A stretch of 64,000 nucleotides of DNA from Gibbula magus (GCA_936450465.1 OW388289.1:79348593-79412592); one strand, 5' to 3'. Numbered from the stretch's first letter, positions 52,101-60,514 are shown. Numbers and translations: made by a program. Notes: generated by a model from the sequence alone, not told the origin.

Positions 52101-55100
52101 AGTAGTTATATAGACCTGACATATTGAGAACTCCCACTCAATGGTCGGTATTTTCTATGGCATTGGATTTGTTATTGCAATTGCAAGATAAATATTTTAA
52201 GCATTAGCAGTAGGTGATACAACTTTAGAAATTCGTTTTTATTAAATGAAACTATCATAAATCTATAAATTCACATATAGTCAATAATCTTCCAAAAGCT
52301 AGCGTTTCTGTTGAATGAGTAATCACAACAGGTACATGTAAACATGTAAACACGGACCATATTTTCGTATTATACATAATATGTTATAGACATTAACATC
52401 TCAAGTATTTATCAGTATTTTAACTCTAAATACTGATCCGTGTATGTTGTTGACATTTATTCTTTTCATAATACAGTTGACACCGGATACGCTAGAAATG
52501 TTTACAAAACTCAAGTGGTATGTACACTACGGTGCAAGAGTGTTATTAACACTGAATATCGCTGCAAAGTATTAGAATAGGGAGTGCAGTTTATGTGAAC
52601 AAGGTCATTTAGTGTAGTTTGTCGAGTGTGTAATATCAGCTGGATGGAACAATAAAGGCATGAATCGTGAACAGGCACTTGCTGTAGAGACTATATGTAG
52701 GGTTACGTTATACATTGTGTATCAGCGTGAGAACCAAGGTGTAGGAATGCCTCTGTGATTACACATGCACTCAATGCAAGAACACTAATGAAAAGAAATA
52801 TCTCAGCTACGCCTCCAATTGTGTCTCCAGCAATGATAGGAAGGCGTCTAGTGACATGCTGGTTTATGTACAAGAAAATGAGTTCTGACACATCTGCAAA
52901 TATCTGCAAGATTGCTTGCGGATCCCGTGTCAATGTGACTTTACGAAGGCTGGTAACAGCGTGGTACCGACTCATGGCATAGAATAATTAATAACTAATG
53001 TGATGATGGCAATAGTTACCATATTCATTGAATATACCTTATTGGAGGCATATAATGTCTATATTTTTTACAGTTTCATGTACATGTAGTATATATGCGA
53101 ATGCGTATATAGTATTAATTAGACTTTCATCTATCATATGCTTATTGTAGTTAGTTTACCACCCAACGGGACAATGTCATCGTAGGTACGTGCATCATTA
53201 AAGAGGTATGATCATCTGTTATTTCTCTGTGGATAAATCAGCTTCTTTAAACAGTGTTCAAGTCGATGTGGACCCGGTACCAGGAGACGAGATGTGACGT
53301 GCACAGACGCTACAGATAGTCTCATCAACTCCCAGCTGTGCACGGCACCTAAACCGGCCCTGGAGGAGGCGTGTGATATGGGCAGCTGTGGGAAGGGGTG
53401 GTACTTCACTGACTGGCCAACAGAGGTTAGATGTTCATAATCAGAACTATAGATTCATTAATATTTGGCAATTTCCTGAGGTTATAACCACCGACTCGAG
53501 GTAAATTGTTATCTCCAAAACTACCCTGCAACCAGCGATCCTCACACTATATATATTAATCTAAAATCGAGTTTCCTCAATTACAAATACCTGAAATTGT
53601 GTAGTGTTCAGGATCGCAATATTAAGCAATTCTGGGAATAGTGTGTGCCTTGGTTACATACCTGCAAATATTTACTTACTTCTCACTTACGGCTTACGTG
53701 TTATTATATCAGATTATACACTGAATACCTGATATTTTTGTAAAAGTAATATTCTTATTAAACTGGAGAATCATGATTTCAACTTAATATTGGTTTACCA
53801 TAACCGATGACTAAAAATCGTTTACAATGAGTCATATATTATTACAAACATCAGGAGCAACGGTATAGAAATATGTAACCCGCGTTGAGGCATCTTCATA
53901 TGTCCGGGGATGTAGCTCAGTTGGTAGAGTGTCCGCTCATCACCCGGAAGACCGGAATTCGAATCGCGGTCACGCCATACCAAGAGACGTTAAAAGATGG
54001 GTGTTGTTGCTTCTTTGCTTGACACTCAGCATTATAAGGATAGAACAACGCTTTAACTGGCGCTGCACTGTGGCTACCGGGTGCAAAATGCACATACCGA
54101 ATTTTCAATGTATATTGTATTGCGGACAATAAAGTGTTATTATGATATTATGAACTACCTATGTACCTACTTATGTATTACTGATATGTTTCTCATTTTG
54201 AAAGTTTAAACCCACGTTTTTAACGATCAACACTGTATCCTTACCCCAGTGTCCAGCAAGCTGTGGCGAGGGTAGCCTGACGAGAAAGACGATGTGTGCT
54301 GGGGACACGGGAGAGGCACTTGATGAAGGTCGCTGTGATAAACTAAACAAACCCACCGTGGAGAAAACATGCAAAGTAGACACGCCGTGTGGAGGCAACT
54401 GGTTTATTGGAGAGTGGTCAAAGGTATAATAAATAATTACAAACGTCAAATCATTTGTCAGACAATGTGCATACATCATGAACGTTTAAGACATTGTAAT
54501 GCAAATGGCTTAAAAGTATACGTCTAAAAGTCGTAACTCGCGCCAATCTTTATCACTCAGTCTGGATAATTTAAGCCTTGCTTCATCTTAAGTTGTATGT
54601 GCTAGCATAGCAGTTAAGGTGTAGCTCGCTGATATGATAGCACTGTAAAGCTAACGAAATGCAGAAATATTTCGATGTATCTAGTTCAAAGAGGAGGCTC
54701 GCAACTAATTGCTTTTATAGAATTGGAAAGGATTGGATATAAAATTGCATCACGGTATCTTGCAAGAAAATAGGAAAATTTCTTAACGTAAGATAATCAT
54801 AACATTCATAAAGTAACAGAACATTATCATGTTTCTAGTGCAATGGTACATGCGGGTATGCAGTGCGATCCCGTGACGTGGTGTGTGTGAAGAACCTTCC
54901 CGGAGGAATCCTCGCCGTGGTGACAGATGAGAACTGCAAGGGCAAGGAGAAGCCGGAGACAGGAGAGAACTGTGAGCTGAGTCCGTGTCACTCCGAGTGG
55001 TACATGACATCCTGGAATCAGGTCAGTGAATATGATGGTTAGATGGTTTGAAAAGAGTACTGAATAGAAAGAGGTGGTTAGACGCGGATATGGATATTGT

Positions 55101-56288
55101 TCCTTTACACACTATTCACTTCACTTGTTAGTTATAATCAAGCCTATATTGTATTAAATATAATATGCAGTTACTCAACTTACTCTGATAATATAATCAT
55201 TTTAATCTGCCTAAGCATAGTGTTGCCCCATTTTCATCATGGCATATGCATGTACATGCAGGTTAGATATTGCAATGGTATTGTGGTAATCGAAGGTTTT
55301 TTCATGTTGTTACTTTTTTGTTACAAAAAATGACAAATCCGTTAGGGATGATATCTGAATAATAAAGTATGATCATAAACAATGGTAATAAATGTACTCA
55401 TTGTTACTTCCCAGTGTACGAAGACGTGTGGTACAGGACACAGGACGAGGGAGGTCAAGTGTCTGGACTCTGACCAGCAGCCGAGTGGAGACTGCCCAAC
55501 TAAGGGGAAACCAAGAACTAGGGAGGCCTGCAATACACAGAAATGTGTGGCAAGACCTAAACCAACAAAAACTTCAGGTAAACTGAGTTCGCCGTCATTA
55601 TAATTATATTCATATGTTATACAATATGTAATAATCTGTATTGACAAAACTGTTTGAGAGGCATTCTAGAAGTTAGTGTGATGGCAAGTTCTTGATTTCC
55701 AACTTCTTTAATAATGATGGCTGGTCAGATGTTGATCATACGTAAATATCTAAAGATCAGTAATTACATCCACCTGAAGAAGGGGCAAGAAGTTACCAAG
55801 AAACGTCGTGTCCATAATATGTGTCTCTCACTAAAGATCAATGTTGTCTCTATATTGTCAAACTTTAAAAGTAAGAATCAATCAAATTGACAATTTAAAA
55901 GATGACAGGATGACATTTCGCTAAAGTCAGCTTATATTCTGACATAACTACATGTGTTATAACATATATGATCAACGCAAATTGACGATGAACAGATGCA
56001 GTAGTTCGGTGATTATGAAGCACCGATTTATAAATTTGTTGGTTATATGACACTTTTGTTTACAAACTCTAGTTTGCTATTTTGCTCATTGCTACGATAT
56101 GGAAAGCAAATAAACATGACAATGTCGAAACACACTTTGAATCACCTCCAACATTTAACGTTATTTCTATTTCAGGCGGAGATTGTAAAGATTCCTTCTC
56201 TCAGTGCAAACTCGTCAAGAAGGCCAGACTATGTCGGTACGGATATTACGCGAAAATGTGCTGTCTCTCATGTACTAACGAAACATGA
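17497..56288 (+). CDS. ADAMTS-like secreted matrix glycoprotein, ADAMTSL2-type architecture; 16 coding exons
   Basis: Joined exons: 17497-17510, 38870-38933, 43396-43553, 46037-46103, 46425-46527, 46978-47108, 47407-47611, 47813-47979, 48149-50492, 51228-51357, 51870-52071, 53255-53425, 54250-54423, 54839-55021, 55415-55577, 56176-56288; about 1462 residues, all junctions in phase. Order: signal peptide (1-24), TSR1 (41-103), ADAMTS cysteine-rich module (104-185), spacer (199-325), acidic then Arg/Ser/His-rich insert (326-1065), TSR2-TSR7 (1068-1420), PLAC (1427-1459, six Cys). No metalloprotease, disintegrin-like or Kunitz domain, so neither an ADAMTS enzyme nor a papilin. Known ADAMTSL proteins are extracellular, bind fibrillin microfibrils and modulate matrix and TGF-beta signalling; ADAMTSL2 also has a module inserted between spacer and the later TSRs. 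Function here is inferred from that family. The family call is very firm; exons 1-2 are the least certain part. Confidence 0.9.
18297..18404 (-). CDS. Internal exon, 13.5-18.4 kb minus-strand gene
   Basis: On the minus strand an acceptor AAGTTTACAG is followed by [20 protein letters not shown] then [15 protein letters not shown], and a donor TCAG|GTATAG. Phase 1 in and phase 1 out; the trailing G completes the first codon of the exon at 16756-16878. It carries one cysteine and one possible NVS sequon. No family recognised. It lies antisense inside ADAMTSL intron 1, so the two genes would overlap head to head. Upstream exons should be at higher coordinates. Confidence 0.45.
20104..20280. repeat. 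Inverted repeat with two hammerhead-ribozyme-like cores
   Basis: Left arm 20104-20185 and right arm 20196-20280 are reverse complements over about 82-85 bp with scattered mismatches, separated by 10 bp. Each arm read outward from the centre contains CACCTGATGAAG, then a variable stretch, then GAAACG. The left arm, on the minus strand (20140-20177), has CTGATGA, a short potential stem GGA..TTCC, and CGAAACGTCGTG. The right arm (plus, 20204-20244) has CTGATGA and CAGAAACGAC. The CUGAUGA...GAAA arrangement is the hammerhead core; small hammerhead variants are known in Penelope-like retroelements. Activity is unproven. Confidence 0.6.
20775..20816. repeat. Perfect 16 bp hairpin
   Basis: CGAGCGGCCATTTTAA (20775-20790) and its exact complement (20801-20816) flank a 10-base loop. 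It lies in ADAMTSL intron 1. The stem is GC-rich at its base. It may be a MITE remnant or an RNA hairpin. Confidence 0.8.
29377..29515 (+). CDS. First exon of a small predicted secreted protein gene
   Basis: ATG in context AACAACAATGC opens a frame with a signal peptide: short n-region, then a hydrophobic run [10 protein letters not shown], then SHEGQ. The mature start reads [18 protein letters not shown], then a donor ACAG|GTAAATAT (phase 1). The GCF motif recalls the opening of some secreted cysteine-rich domains but is not diagnostic. The single trailing G joins in frame to the exon at 36273 (giving Val). Splicing to ADAMTSL exons instead gives immediate stops, so this is not an alternative ADAMTSL start. 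It lies in ADAMTSL intron 1 on the same strand. Confidence 0.5.
29516..36272. other. Intron of the 29.4 kb gene and of ADAMTSL; candidate fragments only
   Basis: Two coding-like segments have no safe assignment, besides the separately listed 30566-30826. On the plus strand, 34994-35168 opens after TTCTATAG, reads [20 protein letters not shown] and ends in TGA. On the minus strand, 34507-34580 starts with ATG, reads [20 protein letters not shown] and ends at a strong GTAAGT donor; it could be a first exon of a minus-strand gene. A tRNA-like B box (GGGTTCAACTCCC) lies at about 30943. Confidence 0.25.
30566..30826 (-). CDS. Coding-like minus-strand segment, unrecognised
   Basis: A GC-richer block (about 47 percent by eye against about 35 percent around it) is open on the minus strand for 86 codons up to TGA. 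Part reads [20 protein letters not shown] and [20 protein letters not shown]. Codon choice and composition look coding, but the start and any upstream exon are unclear and no family was recognised. It may be a terminal exon, a processed fragment or a transposon-derived frame. Confidence 0.28.
   Translation of the reverse strand: MSSIYVCRHLLILDYMKAFIRHTFIHNSTELQGASRPLEYNFYQRVQMKVTFAERNSVLQKGRYLSTTLDAPGGGTYVLDELCARH
36273..36369 (+). CDS. Exon 2 of the small secreted protein gene
   Basis: A pyrimidine-rich tract and GGACTGTAG precede 97 bp reading [20 protein letters not shown] then [11 protein letters not shown], ending TTCAG|GTGTGA. The incoming two bases TC complete a codon with the G of the exon at 29515, and the outgoing AG joins the G at 38081 (Arg). 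The minus strand is also open here ([14 protein letters not shown]...), but that frame lacks matching partners. Confidence 0.45.
37088..37180. repeat. TTTA microsatellite
   Basis: About 23 uninterrupted copies of TTTA (ATTT) over 93 bp in ADAMTSL intron 1. Confidence 0.95.
38081..38285 (+). CDS. Exon 3 of the small secreted protein gene, cysteine-rich
   Basis: After GTATACCAG, one base completes Arg and the frame reads [40 protein letters not shown] then ASKQCPVC. The spacing C-x12-C-R-L recalls the last cysteine pair of PAN/apple domains, but the earlier PAN cysteines are missing, so this is only a hint. The frame runs on to TAG at 38283-38285, which could be the gene's end. Alternatively a donor (GTCA|GTAAAA) at 38236 allows joining to the exon at 40488, in phase 1. 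The end given here is the stop. Confidence 0.4.
38870..38933 (+). CDS. ADAMTSL exon 2 (signal-peptide core)
   Basis: Acceptor TTGTGTTGCAG and donor AGG|GTAAGTA. 64 bp: one base, then [20 protein letters not shown] and R. This is the hydrophobic core and likely cleavage region (after CTA) of the signal peptide. Phase 2 in from exon 1, phase 0 out to exon 3. No in-frame ATG exists in this exon, so the start must come from upstream. Confidence 0.68.
40488..40678 (+). CDS. Probable terminal exon of the small secreted protein gene
   Basis: Acceptor options are CCACAG at 40480 (phase 0) or TTGTCAG at 40487 (phase 1, fitting the donor at 38236). The frame reads [20 protein letters not shown] then [20 protein letters not shown], a Thr-rich stretch and [11 protein letters not shown], ending in TAG. 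Two overlapping AATAAA signals start 14 bp after the stop, which supports a real 3' end. The C-K-C-x5-C cluster and Thr-rich tail suggest an extracellular, perhaps O-glycosylated, C-terminus. ADAMTSL exon 2 lies between this exon and the one at 38081, so assignment to that gene needs transcript proof. Confidence 0.42.
40692..40703 (+). terminator. Tandem polyadenylation signals
   Basis: AATAAAAATAAA: two consecutive AATAAA hexamers immediately after the TAG at 40676-40678. Position is as expected for the 3' end of the gene ending there. Confidence 0.5.
40704..43395. other. ADAMTSL intron 2, distal part; no gene seen
   Basis: AT-rich intron. A 98-codon plus frame at 41974-42270 has no recognisable content or clear splice borders. 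No RNA gene seen. Confidence 0.4.
43396..43553 (+). CDS. ADAMTSL exon 3: N-terminal half of TSR1
   Basis: Acceptor TTTTTTTACAG, donor CAG|GTAAGCC. Reads [14 protein letters not shown] then [20 protein letters not shown] and onward. W-x-x-W-x-x-W and C-x3-C-G-x-G are the TSR signature; the tryptophans are typical C-mannosylation sites. The residue before the second Cys is Glu, so the CxxS/TCxxG O-fucose consensus is absent here. Confidence 0.93.
43730..43889. repeat. MITE-like palindrome in ADAMTSL intron 3
   Basis: Arms 43730-43772 and 43847-43889 are reverse complements over 43 bp with two mismatches (CATGGTTATATTTGGGATAA... against ...ATATAACCATG). The 74 bp centre contains a short AGCCAACAGCCAAT-type repeat. 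No coding capacity; probably a non-autonomous element or a fold-back sequence. Confidence 0.8.
45347..45575 (+). repeat. Dispersed repeat, copy 2 (ADAMTSL intron 3)
   Basis: Diverged copy of the segment at 9220-9440, same orientation. It shares TGTTGTAGATA, CATCTTTATATCGTCA, TTCGGCAAC and GACATATGTGACT, with many substitutions and small indels. Probably a SINE or non-autonomous transposon family; no tRNA-like promoter boxes recognised. Confidence 0.7.
46037..46103 (+). CDS. ADAMTSL exon 4: C-terminal half of TSR1
   Basis: Acceptor TTCGTCTGCAG, donor CAT|GTGAGTT. Reads (R)[20 protein letters not shown] and SH, supplying the last TSR1 cysteines together with the KCP of exon 5. Phase 2 in, phase 0 out. 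Confidence 0.9.
46425..46527 (+). CDS. ADAMTSL exon 5: cysteine-rich module start
   Basis: Reads [20 protein letters not shown] then [14 protein letters not shown]. It matches the ADAMTS/ADAMTSL pattern CP..(x)REEQC..FN...(F/Y)..G..Y.W.P. It contains an NVT sequon. The donor GTAAGT is perfect; the acceptor (GGTTGAAG) has a poor pyrimidine tract but is fixed by phase and homology. Confidence 0.88.
46978..47108 (+). CDS. ADAMTSL exon 6: cysteine-rich module
   Basis: Acceptor TTTTGTTACAG, donor ATT|GTAAGTG. Reads [20 protein letters not shown] then [20 protein letters not shown] and KCI. The C-E-L-x-C and DGTPC motifs are hallmark positions of the ADAMTS cysteine-rich domain. Confidence 0.93.
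47407..47611 (+). CDS. ADAMTSL exon 7: end of cysteine-rich module and spacer start
   Basis: Acceptor GATACTTTCAG. Reads [20 protein letters not shown] then [14 protein letters not shown] and the first spacer strands ([20 protein letters not shown]). The GCDG...DKCGVC.GD.S.C block is near-invariant in this family. Sequons NSS and NIT are present. Confidence 0.94.
47813..47979 (+). CDS. ADAMTSL exon 8: spacer
   Basis: Acceptor TTCATTCCAG, donor ATG|GTAAGAA. Reads [34 protein letters not shown], then [19 protein letters not shown]. The NG(N)W..S..G.Y.AGT.F.Y and GPT(N) pattern is the ADAMTS spacer. The GPTN variant is also seen in ADAMTSL2. Confidence 0.93.
48149..50492 (+). CDS. ADAMTSL exon 9: spacer end, giant low-complexity insert and start of TSR2
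   Basis: A single 2344 bp exon. The first about 22 codons ([17 protein letters not shown]...) finish the spacer, and the last about 16 ([17 protein letters not shown]) begin TSR2. Between them lie about 740 residues without cysteine: first acidic, with Glu runs near residues 511-535 and 596-620, then a basic half rich in Arg, Ser, Gln and His, including a His cluster ([15 protein letters not shown]) and several dibasic sites. The long Glu run is encoded by a GAA microsatellite (49046-49088). In ADAMTSL2 a shorter, glycan-rich module occupies this place. Likely disordered; it may bind ions or polyanions. Confidence 0.9.
51228..51357 (+). CDS. ADAMTSL exon 10: TSR2
   Basis: Acceptor CTCTATCCAG, donor AAG|GTGAAG. 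Continues TSR2: [20 protein letters not shown] then ENC...CNTRPCPA. Together with exon 9 it has the CTQTCGGG motif, which fits the O-fucosylation consensus. Confidence 0.9.
51870..52071 (+). CDS. ADAMTSL exon 11: TSR3
   Basis: Acceptor CGCTTGTAG, donor AAG|GTCAGC. Reads [20 protein letters not shown] and onward to CQLTPC, then [10 protein letters not shown], the start of TSR4. CSVSCGPG fits the O-fucose consensus. Confidence 0.92.
53255..53425 (+). CDS. ADAMTSL exon 12: TSR4
   Basis: Acceptor TTTAAACAG, donor GAG|GTTAGA (weaker than the others). Reads [20 protein letters not shown] and onward to CDMGSC, then [12 protein letters not shown] of TSR5. The Arg before the second Cys removes the O-fucose consensus. 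Confidence 0.9.
53908..54145 (+). mobile_element. tRNA-derived SINE in ADAMTSL intron 12
   Basis: The head resembles a tRNA: A box TAGCTCAGTTGG at 53912, and B box-like GGAATTCGAATC at 53953. Acceptor ends do not pair, so it is not a tRNA gene. The body continues GTTAAAAGATGGGTGTTGTT...CTCAGCATTATAAGGATAGA, of a type I associate with mollusc SINEs, and ends near TAAAGTGTTATTATGATATT. No clear target duplication was identified. Confidence 0.72.
54250..54423 (+). CDS. ADAMTSL exon 13: TSR5
   Basis: Acceptor TATCCTTACCCCAG, donor AAG|GTATAA. Reads [20 protein letters not shown] and onward to CKVDTPC, then [11 protein letters not shown] of TSR6. CPASCGEG fits the O-fucose consensus. Confidence 0.92.
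54839..55021 (+). CDS. ADAMTSL exon 14: TSR6
   Basis: Acceptor ATGTTTCTAG, donor CAG|GTCAGT. Reads [20 protein letters not shown] and onward to CELSPC, then [11 protein letters not shown] of TSR7. The usual CGxG is CGYA here, which departs from the TSR consensus. Confidence 0.92.
55415..55577 (+). CDS. ADAMTSL exon 15: TSR7 and linker
   Basis: Acceptor TTGTTACTTCCCAG, donor CAG|GTAAAC. Reads [20 protein letters not shown], then [18 protein letters not shown] and a Pro/Lys/Thr linker ([10 protein letters not shown]). Confidence 0.92.
55771..55815 (+). repeat. Degenerate hammerhead-like motif in ADAMTSL intron 15
   Basis: CACCTGAAGAAGGGGCAAG, followed by a short spacer and AAGAAACGTCGTG, resembles the cores at 20140-20177, but CTGATGA is changed to CTGAAGA. 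Probably a decayed copy of the same repeat family. Confidence 0.35.
56176..56288 (+). CDS. ADAMTSL exon 16: PLAC module and stop
   Basis: Acceptor TTATTTCTATTTCAG. Reads [20 protein letters not shown] then [17 protein letters not shown] and TGA. Six cysteines in the C..C..C..CC..C order with Y-Y/A before CC define the PLAC (protease and lacunin) module that ends ADAMTSL and papilin proteins. Confidence 0.94.
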
Positions 56289-57840
56289 AGCTTGGAGGAG
56301 ACCTAGTGCTAAACGAGTGATATATAGTGCTACTTATCCATAGTGAGTGACACAGTTTTGTGCTGAATGATGGAATTGTAAAATTGACGAATGCTCATTT
56401 CACAGAAATGATAATGTTCTTCTAATTGTTGTGCGAATGTCCACATTTGCGCTTGACACACAGGCAATCTCAGGAGCTTTTCTTGAAAATGGATACTATG
56501 TGTTTTGCATGACAGTCCATAAAAGTGTAACCATGTGGTCGTACAACCAGCTTCCAATGTGTACCTGTGAATATGCACCGACCATGGGATTTGGTTAACA
56601 AAGTGTTCAGGTGCTTAGCTACCATATAGAAGAGACTATATGGAGCGAGACATGAAGAGACATGGCGGATATCTTCTTATGTGTTCTTTAAAGAGATTCT
56701 AAGTCCTTGAAGGCTAAATTTGCATTTAAACATTATGACCAATTGTGTACATATACGTTAATTATACTTGCATGATATTCCTTCTCTGCCTCATTTTGTA
56801 ACATGTACATGTACCACCTAGCCTGTCTGCAGCACTAGTTGTACGCAATTCAACACACCAGAGATAAACAGGAAATTGATTTAAGGTGCAATCTGGAAAA
56901 TGACGCGAATTTTCTATTATTATCGAATTGTCTTTTCTTTTTTTCTATTCAATTGAAAGTGTTCTGTGGATTTATAACCCTTATTATGCACAGATGCATT
57001 ATCAACATTTCCACTCCCTTACTGTGATAATGAATGTGTTGTTAGGTTTCTGATAGCAGAGTTACACTTGTGAATTAAATCATATTTAAGGTTATGTTTC
57101 CTTTACTTTAATCTAATGTTGAAATGAACTCTTCGATAAAGCTTTAACATGTTGTAGCTTTCTTGCAACGAAGTATAACAGAAAAAAGGAGACACATTTG
57201 TTTATTCATTAAATTAAGTTTATGAAAACACAAGGCAAAATTTGTGGCAGCGACTTGAACAATATGACAAACTGATTGAACTGTTGATGCCAAATGAGAG
57301 GTGAATCTTAAAAAGTGTCTTCTAATCTTCAAGAACAGCAAGGTCTTTTCAAAGGAGACGAGATGTGACGATGTTGCAACTAATGTGAAGCTGCCTTAAG
57401 ACTAACATTTGCTATGGACCAAAATGTGTTTCATCAGTCGTCACATGCAAAGGTAGCAAATAAAAGCTTGCTAATATTCACTACAATATACCAAATACTC
57501 AAAGATTTACTTATTAAAATGGTTTCTGTTAATTTAAACAATATTGTGATACACACATGACGGTAAGTGAAGTTTAATCATTCAGGTTATTGACTATAGT
57601 GAGTGTTGATACAAACATGCTTGTACATACTCTCACTCTGTAGACTGACAACTGACGATAGATTTGAGTATTGGTCACGAGACTACAAAGTGATCTGTAC
57701 ATCCAATCTGAGATCATGGTTTATATTTCTGTATTCTGTTCAATTCGTCTGTAGTGTGAACGATTGTCTCATAGCTTTCTATTATTGTAGTTACTTAATG
57801 TATGCTTCACGTTACGTCTAAATAAAATGTTAAACTAATA
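56289..57840 (+). other. Probable 3' UTR of the ADAMTSL gene, with candidate poly(A) signals
   Basis: Non-coding after the stop. AATAAA occurs at 57459-57464 and 57821-57826 and could end the transcript; which is used cannot be told. Open frames here have no recognisable content. Confidence 0.35.
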
Positions 57841-58512
57841 CAAGTTGTTATCTTTCAAGCTGCATGTTATGTATCTTCATAAAACAAAGATGTTAATCAA
57901 TTTTGATGGGAGGGTTCGTGCGTCCAAATTGCTTCTTGAGACTGTGACAAGATACACATTGAATGGAACGGTACTTCTATACTTTTCAGACTCTATCTGT
58001 CCAATTACATGTTCTTAAGTTGGACAGAAAATTTGTGGACTGGACATCAACAAATAATATCTTCACACCACCAGATCTAGAACCACACAAATACGTTTAC
58101 ATTTAGAGGTTATAACATGTCAGTTCGACATTATACATGTACCACCCGGGAACACTCATGTCAGCCCCAGGGCCTGCAGCTCATCTAGGGCATGCAAATA
58201 AAAGTGAAATGTTACAATAATTTATCACATACCATATCAAGGAACGTTTGTTTTGATGCGGAACTCTACTACTACTAGGCTTGCAAGGATACACTTTTGG
58301 GGGAACATTACGTGAGATATTTTCATAACTGTTCAATCAATAGCAGATTGAATCATGTTAAAATGTTTTTAAATGTTTCAACTGCCAGCAACGTAAATTA
58401 ACTGAAAAGTATGACTCAACGCCGCCTGTGACGCAACCCTGTACTTACGTACCCATATGAAAAGGGAGATAACTCCAATTTAAAGTCGCCCGGGTGTGCG
58501 CAAGCGGCTGTT
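57841..58512. other. Intergenic, with a GC-richer patch before 58513
   Basis: AT-rich until about 58410; then a patch with CpG-containing words (CGCCGCCTGTGACGCAAC, GCCCGGGTGTGCGCAAGCGG) and AGGGAGATAACTCC directly ahead of an ATG. It reads like a promoter or 5' UTR. Confidence 0.3.
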
Positions 58513-58594
58513 ATGGCTGATATGGATTTGCGGACCTTGAATCAAAATGATTGCTCTGTCCTGATTTCTATCAAACACCCAATAAAATTAATAG
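58513..58594 (+). CDS. Candidate first exon of an unrecognised plus-strand gene
   Basis: ATG in context GCTGTTATGG after a GC-richer patch. Reads MADMDLRTLNQNDCSVLISI then KHPIKLI, and the donor ATAG|GTATATG leaves one base. The phase fits the exon at 60041. No signal peptide, so a cytosolic or nuclear N-terminus is expected. No family recognised. Confidence 0.38.
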
Positions 58595-60040
58595 GTATAT
58601 GATAAACGTGAATATCAGATAATAGATTGTAATACGAGCACTGCAGTGTCGGTGACGTCATATCGTTGTCTTAATCGATCAGATCAAGTTTGTCAGTGAC
58701 CTTACCACATACATACGCTAAAAAACAACAGATCAGAACATTTTGCAGTTTTTTGATAATAAACATTATACACTGGTCTTAGATAATTGATATACTATGT
58801 AAAGACTTATTGGCCAGTGGGTATAATATAGTAATATACATAATAGGATTACACACAGGAGTCACTTCCTAAACCAATTTTTTCTTGTGTGCATCTTCAT
58901 TGTTTTCAGGCACTTTATCTAATTTACACTGAATTAAATATTACAAATTTGGTTACCCTTCGAATGGGGACCATTCGGCCAAACCTTGAAACATGTTTTT
59001 AATTTCTTCCCAAACAAATAAAATCCATACAAGCTGAAATCCCAATCGGGGATTATCAAATGTAGCTTTGTGATCATCAGATGTCATTTCTCAGCCGACC
59101 ATATTCTGGTGTGAGTCGAGTAACGTTGTCAGTGTGACCTTTGTAAAATTACCACTCATCGTCTATTTAATTACTTTAAAGATCTGGTGAAATGCATTTT
59201 TCTCAAGAATGACAAATGATTACCTCTACGTATAGTGTATATCGGTATCAATTGAGCATAAAAAAGACAATATACACTTTCAATTGATTATTAAGACGAT
59301 TTAATTTACCCATTTTAACAATCCAGAAATTACCTCCGCGAAACGTTTTTGAAAAGAAACACTGAGGCGTGACTGATTAACAACAGACGAGGGGTCGCCT
59401 GTGACCCGCTCCGTAGAGCTTCATTTATTAATTAATGATGATTGTCACTGCCGCTAGATGAATTTATGAGGTGTGTTAAATCGCAAAAAACACATGTTTA
59501 TGCAATAGTTATGTAATTGTCATCTGCGGAATTACCTAGTTGGATATCTAAACATTCGATATATGGAAAATTTAAGTTGTTTGATTGAAGATTTGTTAGT
59601 GAAATTAACAATCAAAATGTTGCGAAATTACGTTGAATTATGACTATCGCCGATAATGACATTACTCCAGTAACGTCACAGAAGTCATCTCTTCAGTGGC
59701 CACAACCCCGCAGACTTTCATTCTGTTCGCCGGGGCTAAATTAGGCGGTTTTTAAAATGCTGTATTTAAGTAATTTGTGGACCGATTTCATAAAAATAAA
59801 ATCGGACAATTATAAAATTGACATCCCATTTTAATGAATCCGATTTTGACCATATGTCATTGCATCTATCCTTTAAACCTTTTACTTATAGACAGTTACA
59901 GCCAATTTAGCCAGTTGTTTTCGACTTCTGTTCAATTATTTATCTTGATCAGTTCTTGTCTGTTAGAGTTGACAACACACTATGTTGTTTATATTAGATA
60001 GAACTGCAATGTCTGGAGGTTATTTTTGTTTCTGCTTCAG

Positions 60041-60115
60041 ACAACCTGTCTGAAACAGATCCAGAAAACATTGGTCGAAGGATGTGGAATTTAGCGAGAG
60101 TAGCGGTTCCTTTGT
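60041..60115 (+). CDS. Candidate second exon of the 58.5 kb gene
   Basis: Strong acceptor TTTTTGTTTCTGCTTCAG and donor TTTGT|GTAAGAAT. 75 bp reading (D)NLSETDPENIGRRMWNLARV and AVPL, phase 1 in and out. It joins in frame to 58594. A following exon could be 62391-62476 or one starting after 62651; both fit the phase. Confidence 0.45.
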
Positions 60116-60514
60116 GTAAGAATATGAATGTTTGATGATGTAAACTACATGTGCATTACACGCGTGTGTATCCTTTATTCAAACAGACAAATATTTGAAT
60201 TAAGCAGGATAATCGTAAAACGTTGCGCTATTTATTTTCCAGAAACTAAAAGAGTTTCGTTCTTCGTTTTTGAATTATATATATTTATATCATTATATAT
60301 AATTCAATAATGCAAACCAATATTCTGTTAATTCAAACATGTATTTTGGTGTTGTCTTCGTACTAAAGTAAGAAATCCAAATCAGAACTGCCCATATGGG
60401 TGTTACTTACAAACATCAAGAAAGCACTGGCCTACTTTTGTAGTATCTATAGAGGTTATTACTTCTTTAACTGTTTCCGTAGAGCTATGTGAATTCAAAC
60501 GATTAATCGAACAT

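Noticed and set aside
52703..52982. Overlapping plus and minus open frames in ADAMTSL intron 11
   Set aside because: Neither has splice borders in a phase that fits ADAMTSL or a recognisable domain; a chance open frame or an old insertion is likelier.
53908..53980. tRNA gene
   Set aside because: A- and B-box-like words are present, but the acceptor ends do not pair and the B box is degenerate. The following body and tail make it a SINE.
17497..56288. Active ADAMTS protease or papilin
   Set aside because: No pro-domain, HExxH metalloprotease or disintegrin-like region precedes TSR1, and no Kunitz or Ig domains follow the TSRs, so ADAMTSL is the better call.
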